This document shows positions 23,590 through 33,185 of a DNA stretch of 64,000 nt, piece after piece. A program made the position numbers and the translations under genes. A model generated the notes under the pieces. That model worked only from the letters and a program-made list of their open reading frames with translations, was not told the DNA's origin and made no database searches. The stretch lies in NCBI GenBank assembly GCA_046330935.1, contig JAXLRU010000013.1, forward strand, positions 10,055 to 74,054, written 5' to 3'. Source of the stretch: JAXLRU01 sp046330935. GTDB taxonomy: Bacteria; Actinomycetota; Actinomycetes; Actinomycetales; Kineosporiaceae. Position 1 is the stretch's first letter. The number at the start of each line of letters is the position of its first letter.

Positions 23590-24689
23590 GGCTGGTGGAG
23601 CTCCCTCGCCGGGCGCCCACCGACCACGTTCATCTGCCACAGCTCACCGAGGGAGTAGTCCTCCAGCCAAGGGCCGAGCTCGTCCAGGCGGGGACGTCGA
23701 TAGACGGTAGCCCCGACACTCCGCTCGGCGACCACGATCTCGTCGGGCGAGAAGTGCTCCAGCAACGTGACGGACTGCGTCGCGACGAAGACCTGACGCT
23801 CCTGAGCCGCCGATCGGATGAGCTCCGCCAGCATGCCGATCGCGTAGGGGTGCAGTCCGAGTTCCGGCTCGTCGAGCACGACGAGTTGAGGGGTCACGTC
23901 CTGGTGGAACAGTGTGGCCAAGCAGATGAAGCGGAGCGTCCCGTCCGAAAGAGCATGCGCGGGGAACCGTAGGTCCCCCCCCTCCTGACGCCACGCGAGC
24001 TGCACGTTGTCCCCGGACCGGACGAAGTCGAAGTCTCGGAAGTACGGCGCTACCAAGCGGATGGCGTCCACGATCCGGTCGTACCGGTCCGGCCTCTCGT
24101 ACTTGAGGCGGAGCAGGACGGCTGCGAGATTTCTCGCGTTCGGGTGCAAGGTGGCCGAGTCGACCACGGGGATCATCTTCTTCGGCGGCGCCTGCGCTGA
24201 CGCGTCCTGGAAGTGGAAGACCCTGCAGCCCGCAAGAAGTGCCCTCACGTAGTGGGGAACCCCCGGCCCGTCATCCACGGACGACAGCAGGCTCTTGCGG
24301 TGCCCGGACCCCAGGAACTGGTTCCAAGGGTTGGCGTCGCCCTCGCCATGGAACTCGACCAGCTCGCTTCCGAAGACCAGCCCGTCGCCCGCAGCGGGGA
24401 CCAGCCTGGCCCGGTAGCCGTTGCGCTCTCCCTGGACGTGAAGCGAGATCGCCTCGGCATCACGGCCGCGGTCACCGCGGAACAACAGAGATGACGCTCC
24501 ACCCGACGCGCCTACGTAGAGGTCCAGATCGCCGTCGACGATGCGTCCGAGCAGTTCGAAGGCCTTGATGAGGTTGCTCTTACCCGACCCGTTGGCGCCA
24601 ATCAGCACCGTGATCCGATTGAGATCGACGCGGGCGTCCTCGATCGACAGAAAGCCGGCGACTTCCAACCGATCGATACGCTGAGCCAT
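23586..24689 (-). CDS. AAA-family ATPase (OLD/RecF-like), partner of DUF4276
   Basis: A 367-residue ABC/SMC-type ATPase. Seen: LEVAGFLSIEDARVDLNRIT (N-terminal strand), Walker A LIGANGSGKSNLIKAF (about 31-45), a signature-like HALSDGTLRFICLATLF, Walker B PQLVVLDEPELGLHP and the H-loop-like VFVATQS. There is no coiled coil of SMC length and no C-terminal TOPRIM; that function would come from the overlapping DUF4276 gene. The start at ATG 24689 is preceded by TACGCT six nt upstream, suggesting a leaderless transcript. Likely a nucleotide-dependent clamp that controls the partner nuclease. Confidence 0.8.
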   Translation of the reverse strand: MAQRIDRLEVAGFLSIEDARVDLNRITVLIGANGSGKSNLIKAFELLGRIVDGDLDLYVGASGGASSLLFRGDRGRDAEAISLHVQGERNGYRARLVPAAGDGLVFGSELVEFHGEGDANPWNQFLGSGHRKSLLSSVDDGPGVPHYVRALLAGCRVFHFQDASAQAPPKKMIPVVDSATLHPNARNLAAVLLRLKYERPDRYDRIVDAIRLVAPYFRDFDFVRSGDNVQLAWRQEGGDLRFPAHALSDGTLRFICLATLFHQDVTPQLVVLDEPELGLHPYAIGMLAELIRSAAQERQVFVATQSVTLLEHFSPDEIVVAERSVGATVYRRPRLDELGPWLEDYSLGELWQMNVVGGRPARELHQP

Positions 24690-24695
24690 GGGCCG

Positions 24696-24701
24696 AGCGT
24701 A
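24696..24701 (-). promoter_or_regulatory. -10 element of a leaderless-type start for the ATPase
   Basis: On the minus strand TACGCT lies 6 nt before ATG 24689, and no Shine-Dalgarno is visible. This would make the ATPase/DUF4276 pair an independent transcription unit rather than part of the helicase operon upstream. Confidence 0.35.
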
Positions 24702-24721
24702 CCCGGCCGCCCTTGGATCGC

Positions 24722-26377
24722 TCAGATCTCGGCCTTGCCCGCGAGGACGTCGTCGGCATCGACGATCCGGTAGGCGTAGCCCTGCTCGGCGAGGAACCGT
24801 TGCCGGTGGGCTGCGAAGTCCTGGTCGAGGGTGTCCCGGGAGACGACGGCGTAGAACCGGGCGCCGCTGCCGTCGGCCTTGGGCCGCAGCACCCGGCCCA
24901 GCCGCTGGGCCTCCTCCTGCCGGGAGCCGAACGACCCCGACACCTGGATCGCCACGCGCGCCTCGGGCAGGTCGATCGAGAAGTTGGCGACCTTGCTGAC
25001 GACGAGCGTGCGCAGCTCACCGCTGCGGAACGCCTCGAACAGCTTCTGCCGGGCCGCGACCGTCGTCTCGCCCTTGATCACGGGGGCGTCGAGGCGCTCG
25101 CCGAGCTCGTCGAGCTGGTCGAGGTACTGGCCGATCACCAGCACCTGCTCGTGGGAGTGGTGCTTGACCAGGGCCTCGACGACCTTCGTCTTCTGCTCCG
25201 ACGTCGAGCACAGGCGGTACCGCTCGTCGGGTTCGGCCGTGGCGTAGACCAGCCGTTCGCGGTCGGGCAGCGTCACCCGCACCTCGACGCAGTCGGCGGG
25301 CGCGATGTACCCCTGCGCCTCGATGTCCTTCCACGGCGCGTCGTAGCGCTTGGGTCCGATCAGGGAGAAGACGTCCCCCTCGCGGCCGTCCTCGCGCACG
25401 AGCGTCGCGGTCAGGCCCAGCCGGCGGCGGGCCTGCAGGTCGGCCGTCATGCGGAAGATGGGCGCGGGCAGCAGGTGCACCTCGTCGTAGAGGATCAGGC
25501 CCCAGTCGCGGGCGTCGAGCAGCTCCAGGTGCGGGTAGACGCCCTTCCGGCGCATCGTCAGCACCTGGTACGTCGCGATCGTGACGGGGCGGATCTCCTT
25601 GCGGGCGCCGGAGTACTCCCCGATCTCGTCCTCGGTGAGCGAGGTGCGCCGCAGCAGCTCGTCGCGCCACTGCCGGGCGGAGACGGTGTTGGTGACGAGG
25701 ATCAGCGTGGTCGCCCTGGCCTTGGCCATCGCCCCCGCGCCGACGATCGTCTTGCCCGCACCGCAGGGGAGCACCACCACGCCGGAGCCGCCGTGCCAGA
25801 AACCCTCGACGGCCTCGGCCTGGTAGGGCCGCATCGCCCAGCCGTCCTCGTGCAGGTCGATGGCGTGCGCCTCGCCGTTCACGTAACCGGCGTGGTCCTC
25901 GGCCGGCCACCCCAGCTTGAGCAGCACCTGCTTGACGTTGCCGCGCTCGCTGGGGTGGACCGCCACGTTCTCGGCGTCGATCCGCGCCCCCAGCAGGGGC
26001 TTCATCTTCGCCGAGCGCAGCACCTCCTCCAGGACGGGGACGTCGATGGCGTGCAGGACGAGGCCGTGCACGGGGTGCTTGAGCAGCTGCAGCCGCCCGT
26101 AGCGGTCCATCGTCTCGGCGACGTCGACCAGCAGCGCGTGCGGCACGGGGTAGCGCGAGTAGCGCAGGAGGACGTCGACGACCTGCTCCGCGTCGTGGCC
26201 CGCCGCCCGGGCGTTCCACAACCCCAGCGGGGTGAGCCGGTAGGTGTGGACGTGCTCGGGCGCGCGCTCGAGCTCGGCGAACGGCGCGATGGCCTGGCGA
26301 CAGGCCGCCGCGTCACCGTGGTCGACCTCCAGGAGCAGCGTCTTGTCGCTCTGCACGATCAGCGGGCCGTCGGTCAC
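24722..26377 (-). CDS. XPB-type DNA repair helicase
   Basis: A 551-residue superfamily 2 helicase of the bacterial XPB type. An N-terminal damage-recognition-like region (about 1-170) precedes helicase domain 1 with Q-motif-like MRPYQAEAVEGFW, Walker A VVLPCGAGKTIVGA, DEVH box GLILYDEVHLLP and motif III LGLTATLVREDG. Domain 2 contains VLVIGQYLDQLDELGERL, motif V VVSKVANFSIDLPEA and motif VI EAQRLGRVLRPK. Bacterial XPB unwinds DNA 3' to 5' and is thought to act in repair. The start is GTG 26377 after AAGGGA. Its usual actinobacterial companion, a Helicase_C_3 protein, is at 30528-33047, separated here by two unrelated genes. Confidence 0.9.
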   Translation of the reverse strand: MTDGPLIVQSDKTLLLEVDHGDAAACRQAIAPFAELERAPEHVHTYRLTPLGLWNARAAGHDAEQVVDVLLRYSRYPVPHALLVDVAETMDRYGRLQLLKHPVHGLVLHAIDVPVLEEVLRSAKMKPLLGARIDAENVAVHPSERGNVKQVLLKLGWPAEDHAGYVNGEAHAIDLHEDGWAMRPYQAEAVEGFWHGGSGVVVLPCGAGKTIVGAGAMAKARATTLILVTNTVSARQWRDELLRRTSLTEDEIGEYSGARKEIRPVTIATYQVLTMRRKGVYPHLELLDARDWGLILYDEVHLLPAPIFRMTADLQARRRLGLTATLVREDGREGDVFSLIGPKRYDAPWKDIEAQGYIAPADCVEVRVTLPDRERLVYATAEPDERYRLCSTSEQKTKVVEALVKHHSHEQVLVIGQYLDQLDELGERLDAPVIKGETTVAARQKLFEAFRSGELRTLVVSKVANFSIDLPEARVAIQVSGSFGSRQEEAQRLGRVLRPKADGSGARFYAVVSRDTLDQDFAAHRQRFLAEQGYAYRIVDADDVLAGKAEI

Positions 26378-26500
26378 ACGTGTCCCTTCTCGGTGGTGGC
26401 GCCGGCGGGCAGCGGCACCGAGGGCGTCAACGCCGACACCCCGCCCAGGCTTCCCCGGGCGCGCCTGAAGCCGTTCGGGGGGCCGGTCGGTACGAGCCGG

Positions 26501-27118
26501 TCAGTACGAGGAGTCCACGGAGGTCGCGAAGACGCCGATCGCGACGAAGGCTCCGATGGCCAGCACGATCATGGCGACCAGGACGCCCCAGGCCCAGTAG
26601 ACCAGCTTGCGTGCCGACTGCGGGGCCGTCGCCGCCTTCGACAGCGCGATGGCGGAGAGGATCGTCGACGGCAGCGCGATCAGGCAGAACAGGACCGTCA
26701 GGATGCCGGAGACGATCAGCGTGACGAGCGCCAGGGTCTTGGCCGACTGCGCTTCCTGGGAGTGTGCCCACGCGGCGCCCGGGTCCGCCTGCGGGTAGCC
26801 CGCGGGCGCCTGCCCGTAGCCGGGCTGGCCGTAGGCCGGCGGGCCGTAGCCCTGCTGTCCGTAACCCTGCTGTCCGTAACTCTGCCCGTAGCCCGGCTGG
26901 GCCGGCTGGCCGTAGGGCTCGGGCTGGCCGTAGGGCTCGGGCTGGCTGTAGGTCCCGGGCTGTCCGTAACCCGGCTGGGCGTACGGCTCGGACGCCGGCG
27001 GCTGCGCGGAGGGGTCCGGGACGGGCGGTGCTGGGGGGAACGCGGGCGGCTCGGACGACGCGGGTTCGGGAGCCCGGTGCGGCTCGCGCCAGTCCTGGCC
27101 CCCGTCGGGCTCCGACAC
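26501..27118 (-). CDS. YGQP-repeat membrane protein
   Basis: A 205-residue protein from GTG 27118, after GGAGGA. Residues about 40-115 are a low-complexity run of Pro, Gly, Gln and Tyr with repeats such as PYGQPE and QQGYG. Two membrane helices follow (LALVTLIVSGILTVLFCLIA and VYWAWGVLVAMIVLAIGAF), the arrangement of many actinobacterial DUF4190-like proteins. The N-terminal repeat tail is probably cytoplasmic and disordered. Nothing indicates an enzyme. It lies between the subtilisin and the helicase on the same strand, but the gaps suggest separate transcripts. Confidence 0.68.
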   Translation of the reverse strand: MSEPDGGQDWREPHRAPEPASSEPPAFPPAPPVPDPSAQPPASEPYAQPGYGQPGTYSQPEPYGQPEPYGQPAQPGYGQSYGQQGYGQQGYGPPAYGQPGYGQAPAGYPQADPGAAWAHSQEAQSAKTLALVTLIVSGILTVLFCLIALPSTILSAIALSKAATAPQSARKLVYWAWGVLVAMIVLAIGAFVAIGVFATSVDSSY

Positions 27119-27237
27119 GGTGTCCTCCTCGCACGCCTGGTCCGCCGGCTGCGGACGCTGCGGCCGACCCTAGCGCGCGACCCCGACGCCCGGCCCGACG
27201 CCCGCACCGAGCACGCACCGGTGGGCCGCAGACGCGC

Positions 27238-27271
27238 GCAGGCCCGCCCCGCGGGTGCGGGACGGGCCTGC
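27238..27271 (-). terminator. Hairpin downstream of the subtilisin gene
   Basis: GCAGGCCCGCCCC (27238-27250) and GGGACGGGCCTGC (27259-27271) pair over 13 positions with one wobble or mismatch and an 8-nt loop, about 20 nt past the stop on the minus strand. No U-tract is present. Confidence 0.6.
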
Positions 27272-27289
27272 GACGTGCTGCGGGGAGCG

Positions 27290-30200
27290 TCAGCCGATCG
27301 ACACGATCGTCGGCGTCCCGGAGCCGGAGTACTTCAGCCAGCCGAGGTACGGCGCCGAGGCGTCCAGGCCCTTCCAGGTGAGGGTCGCCTCGACCGGCTT
27401 GCCGGAGGTGCCCGGCAGCGAGCTCGGGTCGACCGTCAGGTTGCCCGCCGAGGAGCCGGGCACGTTGAAGGTGCGCAGCGTGAACGAGGCGGTGTCGCCC
27501 GACTTGACGTCGAACCCGTTGATCTTGACCAGGTAGTCCCCCGGCGGCGGGGCCAGGATGTCGGCCCGCTCCGACGCCGCGCCCGTGGCCGCGTTCAGCA
27601 GCACCGTGCCGTCGGTGTCGGTGAGGAACATGTCGAGGTCGTCACCCTCGTCGCCCGCGACGAGGTCGAGCCGGGTCAGGGACGTCCCCTCGGGAATGGT
27701 GAGGGGGAACGCCTTCGTCGCCGCCGGGTCGGTGAGCCCGCCCGCCGCGACCGAACCGGTGGCCACGTCACCCTTGACCAGGCCCTTGACCGACACGGAG
27801 ACGGGCGTCGAGCCGGCCGGGGTGGCCGTGAACGTCGTCGTGCCCGAGGCGGAGGCGTCGGCGTGGACCTCGGCGGGAGCCGCGATCGAGACCGGACGCA
27901 GCGCGATGGGGCTGCGCGCCCGGGTGGCGCCGCTGGTCCAGAGCAGGAAGCCCGAGGCCCACTGCTCGTACTTGGCGGTGGTGCGAGTGAACGTCACCGT
28001 GAAGGACGCCGTCTCGCCGGCCTTGGTGAAGGTCAGCGTGGACGGGGTCACCGTGGTGGTGAACCCGGGCACCGAGGCGGTGGCCTTGAAGGTGCCCGCA
28101 CCGGTGGAGGTGACGGTGCGCTTGACGGTGGCCGAGGTCACGACGTTGCCGGCCGCGATCGAGGCCTGGTTGAGGTCGGACGCGGAGATCGGCTCGACGC
28201 CGCTCTCGGTGTCCAGGCCGATGCCCTCGAGGAAGCCCAGCCAGTCGGCCGGACCCGAGTCGTAGATCAGGCCCGGGTCGAGCGCCCCGCGGGGACGCAC
28301 GAACCCGGCGCCCTGCTGGAACGGGTCGTTGTTCTTGCCGCCGGTGGCGTTGTAGGTGTCGTTCGCCGAGGTCATCAGCGCCGACTTGATCGCCATCGGC
28401 GACCAGTCGGGGTGCGCCGAGGCGAGCAGGGCGCCCAGGCCCGCGACGTGCGGCGAGGCCATCGACGTGCCCGACTCGGGGGCGAACGGCTCGCCGTTGA
28501 ACGGGCCGGGGGCCACGGCCGCGAGGATGCTGACCCCGGGGGCGGCCAGGTCGGGCTTGATGATGTCGCCGGAGTTGGCCAGCGACGGGCCGCGCGAGGA
28601 GAACGCGGCGATCTGCGGCACCGGGTCGGGAGCCGCGCCGGTGGTGTCACCGACGACGATCGACGCCGTGGGCGCCTGCGCCGCGGCCGCGTAGTCGAGC
28701 ACCTTCTTGCCCGTCACGTCGTCCAGGTGCACGGTCGGGACGCTGTGGACGTCGGCGTCGAGGCTGTTGGGCGTGGGGTTGACCAGCACCATCCCGACGC
28801 CGCCCGCCTGGGCGACGGCCTTGGACTTGTCGACACGGGCGACGACGCCGCGGATGCAGACGACGATCGCGCCCTTCACCTTGGCGGGGTCGAGGGTGCC
28901 GGGGGCGCACAGGCGGGCCTCGTCGGCCTTCGCGCCGGGCGCGACCGCGTTGCTCGAGAGCACCAGCGGGGCGCTGGCCACGGCCTTGCGGTTGATGCTG
29001 GCGCCGCGCACCTTCGTGCCGTCGCCGAGGACGACGGTGCCGTAGAAGTGGTGCACCGTGCCGGCGGCCACCGTGGTCAGCCAGGGGCTGGGGTGGTTGA
29101 CGCTGGAGGTGCTGGGGCCCTCGTTGCCCGCGGAGGCGGCCACGAAGACGCCCGCGGCGGCCGCGCGCAGGAAGGCCAGCTCGACCGGGTCGACGACCGT
29201 GTCGAGCGCGCCGGAGATGGAGAAGTTGATGACGTCCACGCCGTCGGCGACGGCCTGGTCGATCGCCTTCACGATGTCGGAGTTGTAGCAGCCGCCGGTG
29301 TTCTCGTCGCGGTCGTCCCAGCAGACCTTGTAGACGGCCAGCTTGGCGGCCGGGGCCATGCCGGAGGCGGCACCGAAGTCGGCGCCCTGGATCGGCAGCT
29401 CGGGGATCTGGTTGCCCACGGCCGTCGAGGCGGTGTGCGAGCCGTGGCCGTCGCCGTCACGCGGCGAGCGCTGCTCGAAGGGGCTCCAGTCGTCACGCTT
29501 GACGTTGGCCAGGAAGCCGGAGGGGTAGGCCCGGGCGGAGAGGACCTTGCTGTTGCAGGTGCTCGCGGGGAACTTCACGCCCGCCTCGCACGCGCCGAGG
29601 AAGGTGCCGCCGTCGGCCTTCTTCATGGCGATCTGCCGCGTCGCCTTGTCGCGGTAGGGCACGCCCATGGGCTGGGGGAACCAGGTGTTCACCTGGGTGC
29701 CGGCGAAGAAGGGGTTCTCGGGCCAGTAGCCGCTGTCGAGGACGCCGACGACGACGCCCTTGCCCGCGTACTCGCTGCCGCCGATGCGGTCCCAGACCCC
29801 GCCCTTGCCGGTGAGGCCGAGGAAGCCGGGGGTCTCGGTGGTGAGCATCTTGCGCTCGACGTCCTTCGTGACGGCGAGGACGCCGGGGGTGCGCGCCAGC
29901 TTGGCGGCCTGCGCGCCGGACAGCTGCGCGGCGAAGCCGTTGGAGGTGAGCGAGTACTGGTAGGTCGCGCGGGCCTTCACGCTGTCCAGCAGCGACTTCT
30001 GGCGCTTCTCCAGCAGGGCGCGGTACTTGCGCACGTCGGTCGAGGCGGCGTCGAACTTCTTGCCGCGCTGGGCCTTGGTGGCGGCGAAGCCGCTGACGCC
30101 ACCGGTGTAGGTGGCGGCGGGCTGGTCGGCCAGGGTCACGAGGTAGTGGCCGTCGGTGTAGGCCGGCGCGGTGGCGCGCGACAGGCCGGTGACCGTCCGG

Positions 30201-30340
30201 CCCGTGGCCTCACGGCCCGCTGCCGACGCGGCGCCTGACGGCGCGACGGCAGCGGTCGTGGCGAGTGCCGCGACGGTGACCGCGACGATCGCCGACGGGC
30301 GCCGCGTGGGCAGCCCCGCCTTGATGGATCTCGACACCAT
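27290..30340 (-). CDS. Large secreted subtilisin-like serine protease (S8)
   Basis: A 1016-residue exported protease. Signal peptide about 1-41, an I9-type propeptide (YLVTLADQPAATYTGG to AVTKDVERK), then the S8 catalytic domain: Asp in VVVGVLDSGYWPENP, His in DGHGSHTASTAVGNQ and Ser in SGTSMASPHVAGLGALLAS. A protease-associated insert lies between His and Ser. The C-terminal third has Fn3-like beta domains and a pre-peptidase C-terminal domain (GDEGDDLDMFLTDTDGTVLL). Architecture resembles actinobacterial and plant-type subtilases. ATG 30340 follows AGGAGGAC. It degrades extracellular protein. It interrupts the helicase pair. Confidence 0.92.
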   Translation of the reverse strand: MVSRSIKAGLPTRRPSAIVAVTVAALATTAAVAPSGAASAAGREATGRTVTGLSRATAPAYTDGHYLVTLADQPAATYTGGVSGFAATKAQRGKKFDAASTDVRKYRALLEKRQKSLLDSVKARATYQYSLTSNGFAAQLSGAQAAKLARTPGVLAVTKDVERKMLTTETPGFLGLTGKGGVWDRIGGSEYAGKGVVVGVLDSGYWPENPFFAGTQVNTWFPQPMGVPYRDKATRQIAMKKADGGTFLGACEAGVKFPASTCNSKVLSARAYPSGFLANVKRDDWSPFEQRSPRDGDGHGSHTASTAVGNQIPELPIQGADFGAASGMAPAAKLAVYKVCWDDRDENTGGCYNSDIVKAIDQAVADGVDVINFSISGALDTVVDPVELAFLRAAAAGVFVAASAGNEGPSTSSVNHPSPWLTTVAAGTVHHFYGTVVLGDGTKVRGASINRKAVASAPLVLSSNAVAPGAKADEARLCAPGTLDPAKVKGAIVVCIRGVVARVDKSKAVAQAGGVGMVLVNPTPNSLDADVHSVPTVHLDDVTGKKVLDYAAAAQAPTASIVVGDTTGAAPDPVPQIAAFSSRGPSLANSGDIIKPDLAAPGVSILAAVAPGPFNGEPFAPESGTSMASPHVAGLGALLASAHPDWSPMAIKSALMTSANDTYNATGGKNNDPFQQGAGFVRPRGALDPGLIYDSGPADWLGFLEGIGLDTESGVEPISASDLNQASIAAGNVVTSATVKRTVTSTGAGTFKATASVPGFTTTVTPSTLTFTKAGETASFTVTFTRTTAKYEQWASGFLLWTSGATRARSPIALRPVSIAAPAEVHADASASGTTTFTATPAGSTPVSVSVKGLVKGDVATGSVAAGGLTDPAATKAFPLTIPEGTSLTRLDLVAGDEGDDLDMFLTDTDGTVLLNAATGAASERADILAPPPGDYLVKINGFDVKSGDTASFTLRTFNVPGSSAGNLTVDPSSLPGTSGKPVEATLTWKGLDASAPYLGWLKYSGSGTPTIVSIG

Positions 30341-30527
30341 GTCCTCCTAGACGCCGGGTCCCCGGCGTGGGCGGTGAGGGGCGTTCGCTGCTCGACGCGC
30401 CTGCCCGGCCCGCCGCTCACGGTCGGTGACCAGAAGCTGGACAAAGGGCGCCGGGTGCAGCCAACACGGGGGAGGGGACCGGGTCAAGCGGTTCGACGCA
30501 ATCGTGGCCGGTTCTTGAACCGAGCGG

Positions 30528-33047
30528 TCAGGACGGGGCGGGTGCCGCGCCGCTCACCCCGCGGATGCGGTGCAGGGGGAACGAGCGCACCCGCCCGCTG
30601 CCCGGGTCCAGCGCGGTGAGCAGCCCGCCCTCGACGGTGAGCGGCTCCAGCAGGCGCACCCCGCTGTGCCCGTCGGCCTCCACCAGCGAGGCCCAGACGC
30701 TGGCCCGGCGGTCGGCGGCCAGCCGCAGCGCGGCGACGAGCGTCGCGGGGTCGATCGGCCCGGCGGCCGCGCCCGGCGCCGGTGCGACGGCGCTCGCCCG
30801 GGCGGGCACGGCGTCCTCGGCCGCCCGCAGGGCACGGATCATGCGGGTGAGGGCCTGCGCGGAGGGGCGGGGAACGGCGGGGCGGGCCTGCGCCGACGGC
30901 GCGAGGGCTCCGGGGCGCCGCCTCGCCGCCCCCGCGGGATCGGCCCGGTGGCCCGTGGGACGGGTGAGCAGCACCTGACCGGCGGGGCCCTCGGCGGCCG
31001 GGGCGAGGCCGACGGCGCGCAGCCCGGCCAGGAGGTCCTCGGCGGGCAGGGGCGAGCAGGCGACGGTGGGCGCGAGCCGGCGCAGGCCCAGCCGCGCCGC
31101 GCGCCGGTCGGCGATGAGCTCGTCGAGGGCGGCGACGTCGTCGGTCCGCACGAACGACTGGGCCGCGCCCACCCGCAGGGTGCCGTGCCGGCGCGCGACG
31201 TCGGCCACGAGGTACTCCAGCGGCTGGGGGACGCCGGTGCGCGAGGCCGCGCGCAGCAGCCCGAGGATCTCCTCGCCGCTCATCCCGAGGTCGAGCCCGC
31301 GGCGCACGGAGGCGGCGGAGAACCGGTAGACCGTGGCGCCGCCGCGGCTGTCGACGTCGGCGAGGGTGTCCATCGTGGCCTGGAGGTCCGCGACGAGCGG
31401 CCCGGGCGCGACGGCCGTGAGGTCGGCCTGGAGGAGCAGGTGGTCCACCGGCGGCGGGAGCGCGGCGTCCACGGCCTGCGCGGCGGCGTCCCACGCGGCC
31501 TCGCCCGCCGCGGCGTCCCACGCCTCCTCCTCGGGTGCGGTGCGGTCGTCGCGGACGACGGCGCGCAGCGTGGGCGCGGGCGCCCCCAGGGCGAGCAGGC
31601 CGAGCAGCTCGGCCTCCTCCAGCAGCCCGGCGACGGCGTCGGCGAGGTGCGCGGCGGGACGGCGGGGCCGCGACCAGGTGGCGCGGGTCAGCGCCCAGGC
31701 GGCCAGGCCGGCCCGCCCGCCCTCGGCGGCCCGGCCCGGCGCGCACCCCGCGGCGAAGGCCCCGAGGACCTCCTCGCGCAGGGCGGCGGCGCCGGGCTGG
31801 TGGGTGGCGGGGGACCCGGCGGCGACGACGGCGTCCCGGGCGTCGCGGGCACCGACGAGGTGGGCGGCGGCGGGGGAGGACAGCCAGGCGTCGGCGAGCC
31901 ACGTCCAGCGGCGCCCGGTGCTTTCGGTGAGCCAGAGGTCGTAGGCGGGCGTGGGCGCGAAGCGCGGGTCGGCCTCGCCGTCGTCGGCGATCAGGCCCGC
32001 GGCCAGGGCCACCTCCACCAGCACCGCGACGACGCGCGGGTCGACGTCGAGCACCTGGGCGGTCCGGCGCAGCTCGCGCACGCCCACCCCGCCGGCGCGC
32101 AGCACCCCCGGCGGCGCCTGCGACCAGGCCTGGGCGAGGTCGCCGACCAGGCGCACCGCCTCGGCGGCCGCGGCGGCGGCCGAGGCGGCGACCCGGGACT
32201 CGTCGGCGCCCACGGTGGGCAGCGCGGGCGGGGTCGGGGAGGGGTGGGCGTGCACCCGGCCCCCGCGCAGGGCGAGCCCGATCTCGCGGGGGAGGACGAC
32301 GTGCCCGGCGTCGGCGACGGCCAGGACGCCGTGGGCGAGCAGCCAGTCGACGGGCGAGGCCGCCGCCCCGGCGAGCGTCGCGGTGCGCACCTCGCGGTCG
32401 GCGTCGGCCACCGCCCCCACCGGAGGACCCCAGACGAGCCGGTCGAGCAGGTCCCGCGTCCCGGGCGGGGCCTGGGCGAGGAGGGCGGTGAGGACGCCCG
32501 GTGAGCCGAGGTGGGCGGCGAGGGCGGCGGCGGCCCGGGGAGGGTCGGGCTGGGCGGGCAGGCCGAGGTCGTCGAGCAGCGCCGCGAGGCGTGCGGGGGA
32601 CCGCCGGTCGAGGGCCTCGGCCAGCGGCGGCCCGAGCCCGGCGGGGTGCGGGCCGAGCATGTCGCGGACGGTCCGGACCAGGTGCAGCGCGCGCGGGGTC
32701 CCCCAGACCAGGGCGAGGTCGTCGAGGTCGGCGAGCACCTGCGCGGCGGGGGCACCCCACGTGCGGGCGACCCCGGCGGCCGTGCAGGGCTCGGGGAGGA
32801 CGGCGAGCACCTCCAGCACCTGCAGGTGCGCCGTCGAGAGGGTGTCGAGCACGTGCCGGACGGCGGGTCGTGACGCCGCGCGGGTGGCGAGGGTGCCCAG
32901 GTCGGGCGGCGGGGGGACGGCGAGGTCGGGGCGGGCGCGCAGCAACCGGACGAGCGAGGCCTCGGACCGGGCGCGCAGGGCGTCGGCGAGGGTCCGCGGG
33001 GCTCGGGGGCGGTCGGCGGGCATCCCACCCACGGTACCCAGCGGCAC
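30528..33047 (-). CDS. Helicase-associated protein (XPB/Ssl2 N-terminal, Helicase_C_3)
   Basis: An 839-residue protein without helicase motors. The N-terminal part (LADALRARSEASLVRLLRAR) and a string of winged-helix-like segments lead to the Helicase_C_3 region with DLQATMDTLADVDSRGGATV, YRFSAASVRRGLDLGMSGEE and QPLEYLVADVARRHGTLRVG. In actinobacteria this family is encoded near XPB-type helicases and is presumed to be its partner. The C-terminus (LVEADGHSGVRLLEPLTVEG) resembles a WYL-like beta fold. GTG 33047 has a GGAAGG ribosome site nine nt upstream; ATG 33023 is an alternative. Confidence 0.8.
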   Translation of the reverse strand: MPLGTVGGMPADRPRAPRTLADALRARSEASLVRLLRARPDLAVPPPPDLGTLATRAASRPAVRHVLDTLSTAHLQVLEVLAVLPEPCTAAGVARTWGAPAAQVLADLDDLALVWGTPRALHLVRTVRDMLGPHPAGLGPPLAEALDRRSPARLAALLDDLGLPAQPDPPRAAAALAAHLGSPGVLTALLAQAPPGTRDLLDRLVWGPPVGAVADADREVRTATLAGAAASPVDWLLAHGVLAVADAGHVVLPREIGLALRGGRVHAHPSPTPPALPTVGADESRVAASAAAAAAEAVRLVGDLAQAWSQAPPGVLRAGGVGVRELRRTAQVLDVDPRVVAVLVEVALAAGLIADDGEADPRFAPTPAYDLWLTESTGRRWTWLADAWLSSPAAAHLVGARDARDAVVAAGSPATHQPGAAALREEVLGAFAAGCAPGRAAEGGRAGLAAWALTRATWSRPRRPAAHLADAVAGLLEEAELLGLLALGAPAPTLRAVVRDDRTAPEEEAWDAAAGEAAWDAAAQAVDAALPPPVDHLLLQADLTAVAPGPLVADLQATMDTLADVDSRGGATVYRFSAASVRRGLDLGMSGEEILGLLRAASRTGVPQPLEYLVADVARRHGTLRVGAAQSFVRTDDVAALDELIADRRAARLGLRRLAPTVACSPLPAEDLLAGLRAVGLAPAAEGPAGQVLLTRPTGHRADPAGAARRRPGALAPSAQARPAVPRPSAQALTRMIRALRAAEDAVPARASAVAPAPGAAAGPIDPATLVAALRLAADRRASVWASLVEADGHSGVRLLEPLTVEGGLLTALDPGSGRVRSFPLHRIRGVSGAAPAPS

Positions 33048-33117
33048 AAGTCGGTGCCTTCCGTGCCGCGGAGGGCTTCAGGGGCGGGTGCGGCGTGCCG
33101 ATCAGCGGACCGAGCAG

Positions 33118-33129
33118 TGATCGCGATCA
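33118..33129. promoter_or_regulatory. 12-bp perfect palindrome
   Basis: TGATCGCGATCA lies 70 nt upstream of the Helicase_C_3 start and 268 nt before the apbE-like gene. Its flank GTGACTCCAC resembles the flank of the palindrome at 20481-20499. Confidence 0.3.
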
Positions 33130-33172
33130 GTGACTCCACGGCCTCCACGGCCACCGACGGTCGACCGGACGG

Positions 33173-33185
33173 CCACGTTACGTGG
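33173..33185. promoter_or_regulatory. 13-bp perfect palindrome
   Basis: CCACGT-T-ACGTGG is an exact inverted repeat in the divergent region. Its position about 210 nt before the apbE-like gene is not diagnostic. Confidence 0.3.

Noticed and set aside
24713..30238. Very long plus-strand open frame antisense to the helicase and subtilisin genes
   Set aside because: It is Gly/Arg/Val-rich, has no domain or ribosome site, and mirrors the codon bias of the real minus-strand genes.
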